Of a stretch of DNA of 17,363 nt, positions 1 through 7,058 are shown in pieces. The stretch is from positions 1 through 17,363 of the forward strand of contig CAZGHD010000037.1 in NCBI GenBank assembly GCA_964525525.1, given 5' to 3'. The notes below the pieces were generated by a model, which was not told the origin of the DNA, did not search any database, and saw nothing but the letters and a program-made list of their open reading frames with translations. This DNA comes from RGIG2161 sp964525525 (GTDB lineage: Bacteria > Bacillota > Clostridia > Oscillospirales > CAG-272). Position numbers and translations under genes: made by a program. Within the stretch, counting starts at the first letter, position 1. The number at the start of each line of letters is the position of its first letter.

Positions 1-68
1 ATCTTGTCGGGCTGAGTCATAGCAGCCATTTCGTCGATCCAGCCAAGCAAATGTTTGTTCTGTGTCAT
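1..68 (-). CDS. pckG: Phosphoenolpyruvate carboxykinase (GTP), N-terminal fragment
   Basis: Only the first 22 codons are in the window; the gene continues past the left edge. The reading frame from ATG at 68 gives MTQNKHLLGWIDEMAAMTQP followed by DK. This resembles the N-terminus of GTP-dependent PEP carboxykinases, where a helix of the form W-[VI]-[DE]-E-[MV]-A-x-[LM]-[TC]-[QK]-P-D-K precedes the catalytic domain. The enzyme interconverts oxaloacetate and PEP in the cytoplasm. A GAAGGA ribosome site lies 13 bases upstream of the ATG, a slightly long spacing. An ATG nearer to it opens a different frame whose product does not resemble this family. The call rests on a short match, so confidence is moderate. 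Confidence 0.6.
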   Translation of the reverse strand, partial: MTQNKHLLGWIDEMAAMTQPDK

Positions 69-137
69 GAAATTCACCCATTCCTTCAAAAAATATTTAT
101 GATAATGTTTTTTAATCAACATCGTAAGCCATTGTAT

Positions 138-166
138 ATTATATCATAACGATTCCCCGTTTTCAA
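138..166 (-). promoter_or_regulatory. Sigma-A-type promoter for the leftward pckG gene
   Basis: On the minus strand, TTGAAA (166-161) and a perfect TATAAT (143-138) are separated by 17 bases. Transcription would start near 131, giving a leader of about 60 bases before the ATG at 68. No hairpin or known riboswitch pattern was seen in that leader. Confidence 0.6.
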
Positions 167-228
167 GCATTTATGAAAAAGTTAACAATAATTTCAAACC
201 CTTTCAAAATAATTTATCTCAAATGTTA

Positions 229-257
229 TTGAAATAAGTTTACTTTTATGTTAATAT
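229..257 (+). promoter_or_regulatory. Possible promoter for the VOC / YiiX-like gene pair
   Basis: TTGAAA at 229-234 and TAATAT at 252-257 are separated by 17 bases, with a start expected near 264 and an AGGAAGG ribosome site at 281-287. The -10 box matches only four of six consensus bases, and overlapping TATATA runs make the exact position uncertain. It would be divergent from the pckG promoter in the same 228-base AT-rich gap. Confidence 0.4.
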
Positions 258-296
258 TTATATACAGACACTATTTTTTAAGGAAGGTCACAAAAA

Positions 297-707
297 ATGG
301 CAGAAAACAAAAAGATTTCCGGTATGGGCTTTCACCATATTAATCTCAAGGCAACAGATTTTGATAAATCGGTAAAATTCTACACCGAGGTTCTCGGCAT
401 GACTCCCGTGTGCTCGTGGGAAAATAACGGTACCCGCGTGCAGATGCTTGACGTTGGAGACGGCGGAATCGTCGAGATCGGCTCCGACTATGCAGGTCAG
501 GTTCCCGGCGGTCTTTGGGCACACTTCGCACTCAAGGTAGACGACGTTGAGGCAGCGTACAACACCGCAATCGCAGGCGGCGCAGAGTCTATGACCGCAC
601 CCAAGATAATCAGTCTTGACGCAAAGCCCGAAAAGATGAACATACATATCGCGTTCGTTTACGGTCCCGACAAGGAAGAGATCGAATTTTTTAAGATAGT
701 CGACTGA
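297..707 (+). CDS. VOC (glyoxalase/bleomycin resistance/dioxygenase) fold protein
   Basis: This 136-residue cytoplasmic protein has the two paired beta-alpha-beta-beta-beta modules of the vicinal oxygen chelate superfamily. The first module carries FHHINLKATDFDKSVKFYTE, the usual opening with the FYTEVLG helix; the second starts near residue 73 (WAHFALKVDD). Candidate metal ligands sit at the family positions: H14, E60 (VEIGS), H76 and E130 (EEIEFF), so a metal-bound, active enzyme is plausible. Length is typical for single-chain glyoxalase I-like proteins. The substrate cannot be read from sequence: lactoylglutathione lyase is possible but unproven, and many clostridia lack glutathione. An AGGAAGG ribosome site lies 9 bases before the ATG. 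The next gene follows after 29 bases with no terminator between, so the two are probably co-transcribed. Confidence 0.85.
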   Translation: MAENKKISGMGFHHINLKATDFDKSVKFYTEVLGMTPVCSWENNGTRVQMLDVGDGGIVEIGSDYAGQVPGGLWAHFALKVDDVEAAYNTAIAGGAESMTAPKIISLDAKPEKMNIHIAFVYGPDKEEIEFFKIVD

Positions 708-736
708 TAAAAACACTTTTTTACGAGAGGAAAGAA

Positions 737-1333
737 ATGTTCGATAGCAATGCATCCGCCGCTGAGTTCGGCAACGGTGAACACTCAACAAAGCCAATAT
801 ATATAGTGCTCTCCACGCCGGCGTCGGCGACCGGGCAGGCTATTCACGTCCTGACACGGGATACCTACACTCACGCGGCAATAGCTTTTGACGAGAGCAT
901 TTCAGAAATGTACAGCTTCGGCAGAAGATTCAGGCGCACTCCGATTCCCGGTAGAATAAAAAAAGAGTCGCTTGACAGCGATCTGTTCGCAGAAAAATCA
1001 CGGCTTGACGGCATCGTCATCCGCCTGCCGCTGACCGAAGAACAGCACGAAAAGGTGCGCTTGCGTACCCTTTATATGTACGGAAACAAGCAGGTATACA
1101 AGTACAATTATCTCGGTGCGTTCGGCGCTATGTTCGGCATCGGATTTAAGACCAAAAACAGATTTACCTGCTCGCAGTTCGTCGCTTATATCCTTGAATA
1201 TTGCGGAGCTGTAAGCTTCAAAAAGTCCCTCAATCTGATAAAGCCGCAGGATCTCATATCTCTCGGCGGAGAGGTGATATTCTCGGGCGACTTAAAAGAA
1301 TATTCGCAAAAGATAAAACGTCTCTCCGAATGA
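737..1333 (+). CDS. Permuted papain-fold (YiiX/YebB-like, NlpC/P60 superfamily) hydrolase
   Basis: This 198-residue protein matches the circularly permuted papain-like family seen in YiiX and many clostridial proteins. In that family the catalytic histidine comes before the cysteine. Here H46 lies in YTHAAIAFD and C145 in FTCSQFVAYIL, followed by a C-terminal P-x-DL segment (IKPQDLISL) and a SGDLKEY end that is common in clostridial members. No signal peptide or membrane segment is visible, so it is probably cytoplasmic. Members are predicted amidases, peptidases or acyltransferases acting on peptidoglycan fragments or lipids; the substrate is unknown. The first 20 residues are not part of the fold. 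A GAGAGGAAAG ribosome site precedes the ATG, and the VOC gene lies 29 bases upstream, suggesting a bicistronic unit. Confidence 0.7.
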   Translation: MFDSNASAAEFGNGEHSTKPIYIVLSTPASATGQAIHVLTRDTYTHAAIAFDESISEMYSFGRRFRRTPIPGRIKKESLDSDLFAEKSRLDGIVIRLPLTEEQHEKVRLRTLYMYGNKQVYKYNYLGAFGAMFGIGFKTKNRFTCSQFVAYILEYCGAVSFKKSLNLIKPQDLISLGGEVIFSGDLKEYSQKIKRLSE

Positions 1334-1345
1334 GGGACGTTTTTT
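1315..1345 (+). terminator. Intrinsic terminator overlapping the YiiX-like stop codon
   Basis: ACGTCTCTC (1318-1326) pairs with GAGGGACGT (1332-1340) around a five-base loop, with one G-T wobble. Flanking A (1315-1317) and T (1341-1345) runs extend the stem and supply the U tract. The TGA stop (1331-1333) falls in the loop and descending arm, so the last codons are part of the hairpin. Confidence 0.85.
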
Positions 1346-1428
1346 GTTTTCCTCGGAACTTTTTTCTGCAAAATTCGTCAAAAGTGTAAAATATATGTTA
1401 CTAAAAATAAAACCTTATATGACATCTA

Positions 1429-1457
1429 TTGTTTTTTATAATAGTTTATATTATAAT
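1429..1457 (+). promoter_or_regulatory. Promoter of the sortase - rlmA - glycosyltransferase operon
   Basis: TTGTTT at 1429-1434 and a perfect TATAAT at 1452-1457 have a 17-base spacer. The start should fall near 1464, giving a leader of about 40 bases that contains AAGGAGG at 1484-1490. The promoter follows the preceding terminator by about 80 bases. Confidence 0.65.
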
Positions 1458-1503
1458 GTATAAGAAGTAATTTAGACTTTATGAAGGAGGTAAAACACGA
1501 TAC

Positions 1504-2841
1504 ATGAAGCCTAACAGAAGACTTAAACTTACACGTATCCCCCGCATGGACGCAAACACTACGACCCGCGTGGAATCTGACGATATAAGCAAAAACACCG
1601 TAGACGAAAGCGAAGTTCTCAAAGCAGCCGAAGCTGCTGAAACCGAGCCCGTCCCCGTAACTCTTGAATACACCGAGAAGGATGAATCCGCTTTGGCGCC
1701 TGACGACACCACCGTATTCACCCCCGTGTCTGACGACAGCACGGTAGTATTTGACGCAGTTTCATCAAACGAAGAAATTGTAGCAGAAACAACTGAATCG
1801 GTCATCACCGAGTATTCTGCAGAGGAGGCCGAGGAAGTCCGCGACATCTCCGCATACGCTCCCGCGTATGCATCGCTTGACGACGAGCTCGAGCAGCTCA
1901 CCGCAGATGACGTTGACCCCGAGGGCAAGAGCAGACGTTCGGGTTTCCCGCTGTTCTCTATCATTCGTTATCTTATGATAGTAATATGTCTGTGCATCTT
2001 CTCTTACTGCACGTTCCTCATAGCGAGAAGTTTTATCGACTACGGCAGAGGAGACGTTATCTACAGCGGTCTCGCTGAAGAATTCTTCTCTATCGACGAC
2101 GGTTCCGCAGACGACGGATCTGCAAGAATGGATCAGGTCAGCGCGGACAACTCAGCTCCCACCATTGGTGAATCAACAGGTGATTTTATAGACAGAGGCG
2201 GTAACAAATTCACCTATACCCCCGACATCACCTCAAGCGACAACCCGTTTGACTCAGACCCCGAAAAGATGGTCGCAAATCTTAACAAGCTCAAAGAGTT
2301 TGCTAAAGACCTTTACGGCTGGGTTTATATCGAAGGCACGAAAATAAACTACCCTCTCGTTCAGACTACCGATAACACATACTATCTGACACACGCACCC
2401 GAGGGAGTTGACCTTTCCCAGGGTTCGATATTCGTGGACTACAGATGTAACACCGAGCTTATGCGTAACTTCAACACCGTGCTTTACGGACACAATATGA
2501 AAAACGGCTCTATGTTCCACGACGTAGAAAAGTTCTACAAAAACGAAGACCTGTTCAGAAATTCAAGAGTTATCATCTGTACCTTTGACGGAGTTTATTA
2601 TTTCGAGCCGTTTGCAGTGTTCCACACAAGCTATGACACCGGATATAACGAAACCGGCTTCCTCACCTACGACGCGTTTACAGATTTTGCACAGAGAATG
2701 CAGAAGATGTCGGTATACAACAAAGGCATGAAATTTAACAAAAACGACCGTCTCCTTACCCTCTCCACCTGTACTAACGGCATCAAGACCGACCGTTACG
2801 GTCTGATGTGTATCCTTACTGAATACAACGAAGTTAAATGA
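1504..2841 (+). CDS. Class B sortase with long acidic N-terminal cytoplasmic region
   Basis: This membrane-anchored cysteine transpeptidase joins sorting-signal proteins to peptidoglycan or to each other. Residues 1-146 form a low-complexity region rich in D, E, S, T and A after a basic start. One membrane helix spans about 150-174. A Ser/Asp-rich linker leads to the sortase domain (about 250-440). Catalytic residues are visible: H330 in YGHNM, C423 in TLSTC and R431 in TDRYG. The GWVYIEGTKINYPLVQ opening is typical of class B (SrtB-like) enzymes. At 445 residues it is much longer than the usual 220-260 because of the N-terminal tail. The strong AAGGAGG site is 13 bases from the ATG, longer than ideal, but no nearer in-frame start exists. 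The stop overlaps the next gene as ATGA. No sorting-signal substrate gene is present in the window. Confidence 0.9.
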   Translation: MKPNRRLKLTRIPRMDANTTTRVESDDISKNTVDESEVLKAAEAAETEPVPVTLEYTEKDESALAPDDTTVFTPVSDDSTVVFDAVSSNEEIVAETTESVITEYSAEEAEEVRDISAYAPAYASLDDELEQLTADDVDPEGKSRRSGFPLFSIIRYLMIVICLCIFSYCTFLIARSFIDYGRGDVIYSGLAEEFFSIDDGSADDGSARMDQVSADNSAPTIGESTGDFIDRGGNKFTYTPDITSSDNPFDSDPEKMVANLNKLKEFAKDLYGWVYIEGTKINYPLVQTTDNTYYLTHAPEGVDLSQGSIFVDYRCNTELMRNFNTVLYGHNMKNGSMFHDVEKFYKNEDLFRNSRVIICTFDGVYYFEPFAVFHTSYDTGYNETGFLTYDAFTDFAQRMQKMSVYNKGMKFNKNDRLLTLSTCTNGIKTDRYGLMCILTEYNEVK

Positions 2842-3668
2842 AAAATACGGTAACTCTTCTCCGTTGTCCGATATGCCGTGAAAGTATCGAGATAACGCAG
2901 GATGGAAGATCGCTCAAATGCAAGAGCGGTCACTGCTTTGATTTCTCATCATCGGGATACGTTAATCTTACGCACGGCCGCGGCTCTGCCGCATCCGGTG
3001 ACTCAAAGGAAATGATCCGTGCCCGCCGCGATTTTCTCGCGGCGGGTTATTATTCGCGTATAGCCGAAAGCCTGTCGGATATTCTCTTGTCCCACTCTCC
3101 CCGCTCGGTAATAGACGCGGGATGCGGTGAAGGATACTACACCTCTTTTGTCGCAGGCAAGCTCACTGAAGCGCAGGTAATCGGATTTGACCTGTCAAAA
3201 TCGGGTATCGACATCGCGGCAAAATCCGCTAAACGAAACGGTCTCGACGAAAGGCTCCTTTACTCCGTTGCTGGGATTTTTGATCTTCCGATCAAGGACG
3301 AGTGCGCGGACGCAGTAATAAATCTCTTTGCGCCGTGTGCACACGAGGAATTCCACCGCGTGCTGACAGAAAACGGTATCCTTATAACAGTGGTTGCGGG
3401 CGTGCGTCACCTTTACGGTCTCAAACAGGCGCTGTATGACGTCCCGTACGAAAACGAGCTCCGCCGTGATATTTTGCCCGGATTCGATCTTGAAAACGTA
3501 GTAAACGTCAGTTATGAGACCGAGATAAAAAAAGAGCACATATTCCCTCTTTTCACAATGACCCCGTATTATTTCCGCACCTCCCCCGAGGACAGCGCAA
3601 AGCTTGACCGTCTTGACTCACTCAAAACCGAGGTCTCGGCAGACATATTAATATACAGAAAGGCGTAA
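2838..3668 (+). CDS. rlmA: 23S rRNA (guanine-N1)-methyltransferase, RlmA family
   Basis: This 276-residue enzyme uses S-adenosylmethionine to methylate N1 of a guanine in the helix 35 region of 23S rRNA (G745 in Escherichia coli, G748 in Gram-positive relatives). The N-terminal zinc ribbon has ligands C10, C13, C28 and H32, followed by the family signature GYVNL and then GDSKEMIRARRDFL with AGYY. The methyltransferase domain follows, with motif I VIDAGCGEGYY near residue 91 and the NLFAPC segment matching the RIYAPC region of E. coli RlmA. Zinc ligands and SAM motif are intact, so it should be active. Whether it is the G745 or G748 subtype cannot be settled here; the Gram-positive context favours G748. 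Its ATG overlaps the sortase stop (ATGA), implying translational coupling. Confidence 0.9.
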   Translation: MKNTVTLLRCPICRESIEITQDGRSLKCKSGHCFDFSSSGYVNLTHGRGSAASGDSKEMIRARRDFLAAGYYSRIAESLSDILLSHSPRSVIDAGCGEGYYTSFVAGKLTEAQVIGFDLSKSGIDIAAKSAKRNGLDERLLYSVAGIFDLPIKDECADAVINLFAPCAHEEFHRVLTENGILITVVAGVRHLYGLKQALYDVPYENELRRDILPGFDLENVVNVSYETEIKKEHIFPLFTMTPYYFRTSPEDSAKLDRLDSLKTEVSADILIYRKA

Positions 3669-3673
3669 AACAC

Positions 3674-4390
3674 ATGAAAGTTTCTCTTTGCATTCCGATG
3701 TATAACGAAAGCAGAGTTCTTCCGACCACACTTCCCAAGGTGTCTGAATACATGGCAAAAAACTTTGATGACTACGAGGTTATTTTCTCAAACGACGGCA
3801 GTACCGATAACTCCGCCGAGCTTGTAAAAAGCTTCGGAGACCCGAAAATAAAGCTCGCTGGCTACGAGAAGAACCGCGGCAAGGGTTGCGCCGTCCGTAC
3901 CGGAATTCTCGCATCAGAGGGAGATATAGTCGTGTTCACAGACTGCGATCTCGCATACGAGCTTGACGTAGTAAAGCGCATCGCGGACATTTTTGAAAGC
4001 AACCCCGACGCTGACATAGTTCTCGGATCGCGCGCCGTTGCAAAGGACGGTTATGAGGGCTACTCGTTCATCCGCAAGCTCGCGTCAAAAACATACGTAA
4101 AAGTTCTCACAATTATCGGCGGTCTTAAATATTCCGACTCGCAGACGGGATGTAAGGGCTTCCGCCGTGAGACGGCTGACAAGATATTTTCAAACTGCGA
4201 GATAGACGGATTCGCCTTTGATTTTGAGGTAATTCTTCTCGCGCAGAAAATAAAAGCCAAGGTGATTGAAATGCCTGTCAAAATAATAAATCAGGCAGAA
4301 TCCAAGGTAAACGTAGTGCGTGACGCCATGAGAATGATAAAAGACGTCAGACGCATCAAAAAGCGCATAAAACATCTTGATATTAAATAA
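3674..4390 (+). CDS. Family 2 glycosyltransferase (dolichyl-phosphate sugar synthase-like)
   Basis: This 238-residue GT-A fold enzyme is of glycosyltransferase family 2. It opens with VSLCIPMYNES and has the nucleotide-binding NDGSTD at residues 40-45 and a metal-binding D90-C-D92 motif (TDCDLAYE). It then shows the GSRAV and SQTGCKGFRR segments typical of the dolichyl- or polyprenyl-phosphate glucose/mannose synthase branch. No membrane helix is visible, so it would act at the inner face of the membrane, probably making a lipid-linked sugar donor. Donor and acceptor cannot be assigned. It starts 5 bases after rlmA ends, with AGAAAGG overlapping the rlmA 3' end. The gene closes the sortase operon at a strong terminator; pairing with a sortase suggests a cell-surface role, but that is inference. 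Confidence 0.85.
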   Translation: MKVSLCIPMYNESRVLPTTLPKVSEYMAKNFDDYEVIFSNDGSTDNSAELVKSFGDPKIKLAGYEKNRGKGCAVRTGILASEGDIVVFTDCDLAYELDVVKRIADIFESNPDADIVLGSRAVAKDGYEGYSFIRKLASKTYVKVLTIIGGLKYSDSQTGCKGFRRETADKIFSNCEIDGFAFDFEVILLAQKIKAKVIEMPVKIINQAESKVNVVRDAMRMIKDVRRIKKRIKHLDIK

Positions 4391-4391
4391 T

Positions 4392-4421
4392 AAAAAACTG
4401 AGGTAAAACCTCAGTTTTTTT
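4392..4421. terminator. Bidirectional intrinsic terminator between convergent operons
   Basis: CTGAGG (4398-4403) and CCTCAG (4409-4414) flank a TAAAA loop, with six A on the left and seven T on the right. Both strands therefore present a GC stem followed by a U tract. It should end the rightward sortase operon and the leftward pyr operon. Confidence 0.9.
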
Positions 4422-4426
4422 ATTTA

Positions 4427-5560
4427 TCAATATCTGCCAAACTCCTGTATTGTCTCCATAACAACTCTCATGCTTGTGAGAAGCGAGCCGTTATTGATAG
4501 ACCCTGCGGTCTCGAGATTAAGTCCTCTCGCATCATTTTCCTTTGCGGCAAGGCAGTCGCGCTTGACCTCTGCGCGTATGTCATCCGCGTTATTTCTCAT
4601 AAATGTAAATGGAGCAAGCTGACCGTCTATTCTCGTCTTGGGCATATACTTGCGAATCTCCTGTACGGTAACGGTAGGGCCGAAATTGCATCCCGTGAGA
4701 TTAAAATCAGCGAGAAGCGGAATCAGATGTCCCATTGCCGAGTCGGAATGCTGATAGCGGTAGTCCTCCGGATTCGGAGATACCTTTTTGAATATCCTAT
4801 CAAGCACACGGTATCCGAAAGCAAGATACATTTCGGGAGAAAGGAGATTGGAATCATCATCAGCGAAACTAAATCCGTGTACGAAATCATCCTTCGTATG
4901 TCCCGATTCAATTATAAACAGGTCGATATACGCCTCAACCACGTCAGCTATCGTATCGGCAAATCTCGTGTAAAGCTCCGGATTATCGTAGTAAAGATAG
5001 AGCAGATTTTCAACTCCGTACACAGAGGTAGCCAAAGTAACAGGACCGCGTATATGGCGGAACTGACCCGGGCGGTCACCGTATTTTTCGTATACCGCAC
5101 GGCATCTCTCGTCCCAATCGGGCGGGAGAATGAAACGTCTGAAAGCACCGGGAGTTTTGAGCATAAGGTCTATTTCATCAAGTTTTTTCTCGAGAGTTTC
5201 TTCGTCGCTGATCGTGCCTTTAAGCCAGGTGGTATTACCGTCAAAAACGTATTTACCGCCAAACACCTCGCCTATCTGTCTGTATGCCGGAATAGTAACT
5301 TCTCTCGGTGTACCGGGCTTATTTTCCGCAAGAAGCGGTCTTCCGACGATCTTTACCGCCTTTTCGTTATAACGGCAATTAAGCTCGTATCTTCTTTCGG
5401 GCGGAGTGTATCCCCAAGGCTGACCTTCCTCGCCAAGCTCGGCAAAAACACACTCGTTGCTCATTCTGATACCGAGAGCGACCTGCGGTGCTTTTTTTGA
5501 AAAACAATTTTCTTCGTGGGCGATTTCCTCGTCCTTCCAAAATCTTTCTATGTCTAACAT
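4427..5560 (-). CDS. Uroporphyrinogen decarboxylase-fold (URO-D family) protein, function unknown
   Basis: This 377-residue protein belongs to the URO-D superfamily, which includes HemE and corrinoid/thiol methyltransferases such as MtaA and CmuA. The C-terminal half shows the family pattern: SPEMYLAFGYRVLDRIF, then a histidine-containing strand (YQHSDSAMGHL), then TGCNFGPTV and a final GSINNG with FGRY. It lacks the N-terminal RQAGRY-type motif of true HemE. The H-x-C zinc motif of MtaA-like enzymes reads HSD, and the late cysteine region reads ETAGS. Neither heme synthesis nor zinc-dependent methyl transfer is therefore supported. Start choice: an in-frame ATG at 5572 directly follows the upstream stop with no ribosome site, whereas ATG at 5560 has GGAG six bases before it. 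It is last in the pyr operon, ending at the shared terminator. Confidence 0.7.
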   Translation of the reverse strand: MLDIERFWKDEEIAHEENCFSKKAPQVALGIRMSNECVFAELGEEGQPWGYTPPERRYELNCRYNEKAVKIVGRPLLAENKPGTPREVTIPAYRQIGEVFGGKYVFDGNTTWLKGTISDEETLEKKLDEIDLMLKTPGAFRRFILPPDWDERCRAVYEKYGDRPGQFRHIRGPVTLATSVYGVENLLYLYYDNPELYTRFADTIADVVEAYIDLFIIESGHTKDDFVHGFSFADDDSNLLSPEMYLAFGYRVLDRIFKKVSPNPEDYRYQHSDSAMGHLIPLLADFNLTGCNFGPTVTVQEIRKYMPKTRIDGQLAPFTFMRNNADDIRAEVKRDCLAAKENDARGLNLETAGSINNGSLLTSMRVVMETIQEFGRY

Positions 5561-5572
5561 GGCAATCTCCAT

Positions 5573-7051
5573 TTATAAAATAATTATAGCTCTCAAAGAA
5601 TAGGCTATCGGCATACCGCCGTACTCGGGCGCGCTTATTTTAAGATAAACCTTTCCGCCTGAATTAACGGTAACCGTTCGGTTTAGTATATGATTGTTTC
5701 CGCTCACACCCCGCGAGAATCCGTTCGCAGTCTTTACGTTTTCCCCATCGGCAAAGCAGGTAGCGTCCAAAAAGTCGCGATTTTCCGCCTTGACCGAGAC
5801 CATAAACATTACCTTTTTGGCCCCTTCAAAGCAGTATACGTCAGTGTCTCCCGAGTTTGACACCGTACCTCTGATTATAACGTCGCCGTCGATAGTTTGC
5901 GCGTTATACGTGGTATCGTTGTTCTCTTTTTCAAAGGTCTGGTCGGTAAACGAGCTGTTGTTTTTAAGGAATGTTTCCATATCCTCGTTGGTCTCGTGCA
6001 GATCATCTATTTCCGCTGCGCGGACGGCAAGATATTCTTCGTTCAGAGTAGACACAGCCGAGTTTATACCGACTACTCTTCCCCGAGCGTCAACAAGCGG
6101 ACCGCCGCTGCTACCCGACTCTATATGAGCCGAGGAAATAATGAAGCCCTCTCTGTCATATACAAATGAATACCGCGTAATCTCACCTTTGGTCATCTCA
6201 CCTGTACGACCGCCGGGAGAGCCTATCGCGTAAACTGTCATTCCCTCGCTGATATCTTCATACGAAAGTTCAAGAAACGGAAGATCGCTTGCGCTTATTT
6301 TTATAATGGCAATATCTCTGTCAAAGTCGCAGGCGATCACCTTTTCGACGAAATAGCTTGAACCTCCGACAAGCTTTACCTCTATGTTTGCCGCGCCCTT
6401 TATAACGTGAGCCGCGGTAACTATCACCCCGTCAGGACTGATAATAAATCCCGAACCGAGATAAAGCCGAATATCGCTTTTATCATATGTCTGGAGCTCC
6501 ACGCACGCGCCGATACACTTCGCGTACACCTCTTTTTCACTCAAAGGCACGAGAGACCACTTTGCCGTGATAACTGCATCAGAATCAAGCAGTGAAGCGT
6601 CCTGCGACCAGGAAATAAACTCGTAGTTTTCCCGATATACGTTCGGCAACTGAATATCAGCGCCGCTGTCCACCGTTTGTTTGAGAAGCTCTGGAGTATC
6701 GCTCTCGCCTCCGCAAAGATCAAACTCTACGGTGATCTGCTTTTTTTTCCAAATAGCTGTCAAAGTGGTGTCCGCATCTACCAGAGAAAGCTCACTGTCC
6801 CAGCCGATAAACTCATACCCCTGTCTGACCGGATCGGGCAGATACGGCAATTCCCCTTCTTCAAAGGTATACGCTCTCTCCCCGGTCAATTCTCCGCCTG
6901 CAGGATCAAGCACTACCGTAATTCTTTTTACCGTGTCCTGCGATTCTTCGGTATTTTTTTCATCCGTGTCGCTCAAGTTCGCACACGAAGCAAAAACCAT
7001 GATGAATAACAGCGCAAACAGAATAGCGACCCGTTTATATCGGAGCTTCAT
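5573..7051 (-). CDS. Lipoprotein trypsin-like serine protease with two InlB B-repeats
   Basis: This 492-residue predicted surface lipoprotein has a signal peptide with lipobox FASC (lipidated C23). Two Listeria-Bacteroides (InlB B-type) repeats follow at about 44-102 and 105-166, each with a GYEF/NYEF-x-x-W core and an AIW or AKW end. A DegP/HtrA-like S1C protease domain spans about 172-340, with catalytic H215 (TAAHV), D246 (DRDIAI) and S315 (GSSGGPL). There is no PDZ domain. Residues about 374-492 form a beta-rich domain starting EKENND, resembling pre-peptidase C-terminal (PPC) domains. All three catalytic residues are present, so it should be active on the outer face of the membrane. It follows pyrD by 7 bases with only a weak ribosome site (GGTAG), suggesting translational coupling. 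Its substrate and its link to pyrimidine synthesis are unknown. Confidence 0.85.
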   Translation of the reverse strand: MKLRYKRVAILFALLFIMVFASCANLSDTDEKNTEESQDTVKRITVVLDPAGGELTGERAYTFEEGELPYLPDPVRQGYEFIGWDSELSLVDADTTLTAIWKKKQITVEFDLCGGESDTPELLKQTVDSGADIQLPNVYRENYEFISWSQDASLLDSDAVITAKWSLVPLSEKEVYAKCIGACVELQTYDKSDIRLYLGSGFIISPDGVIVTAAHVIKGAANIEVKLVGGSSYFVEKVIACDFDRDIAIIKISASDLPFLELSYEDISEGMTVYAIGSPGGRTGEMTKGEITRYSFVYDREGFIISSAHIESGSSGGPLVDARGRVVGINSAVSTLNEEYLAVRAAEIDDLHETNEDMETFLKNNSSFTDQTFEKENNDTTYNAQTIDGDVIIRGTVSNSGDTDVYCFEGAKKVMFMVSVKAENRDFLDATCFADGENVKTANGFSRGVSGNNHILNRTVTVNSGGKVYLKISAPEYGGMPIAYSLRAIIIL

Positions 7052-7058
7052 CTACCGT

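Noticed and set aside
69..296. Possible riboswitch or small RNA in the 228-base gap between pckG and the VOC gene.
   Set aside because: Very AT-rich with promoter boxes on both strands, but no stable stems or known aptamer pattern seen.
1481..1507. Eight-codon upstream ORF (ATG at 1481, TGA overlapping the sortase ATG) containing the AAGGAGG site.
   Set aside because: It has no ribosome site of its own and no regulatory codon pattern; probably chance.
4727..5500. 257-codon plus-strand frame opposite the URO-D-like gene.
   Set aside because: Antisense shadow: no ribosome site, no protein family features.
4427..5572. True HemE (heme biosynthesis) assignment for the URO-D-fold gene.
   Set aside because: The N-terminal HemE signature is absent and no other heme genes are nearby.
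5561..5572. Upstream ATG (5572) as start of the URO-D-like gene.
   Set aside because: It abuts the previous stop without a ribosome site, whereas ATG at 5560 has GGAG at the right distance.
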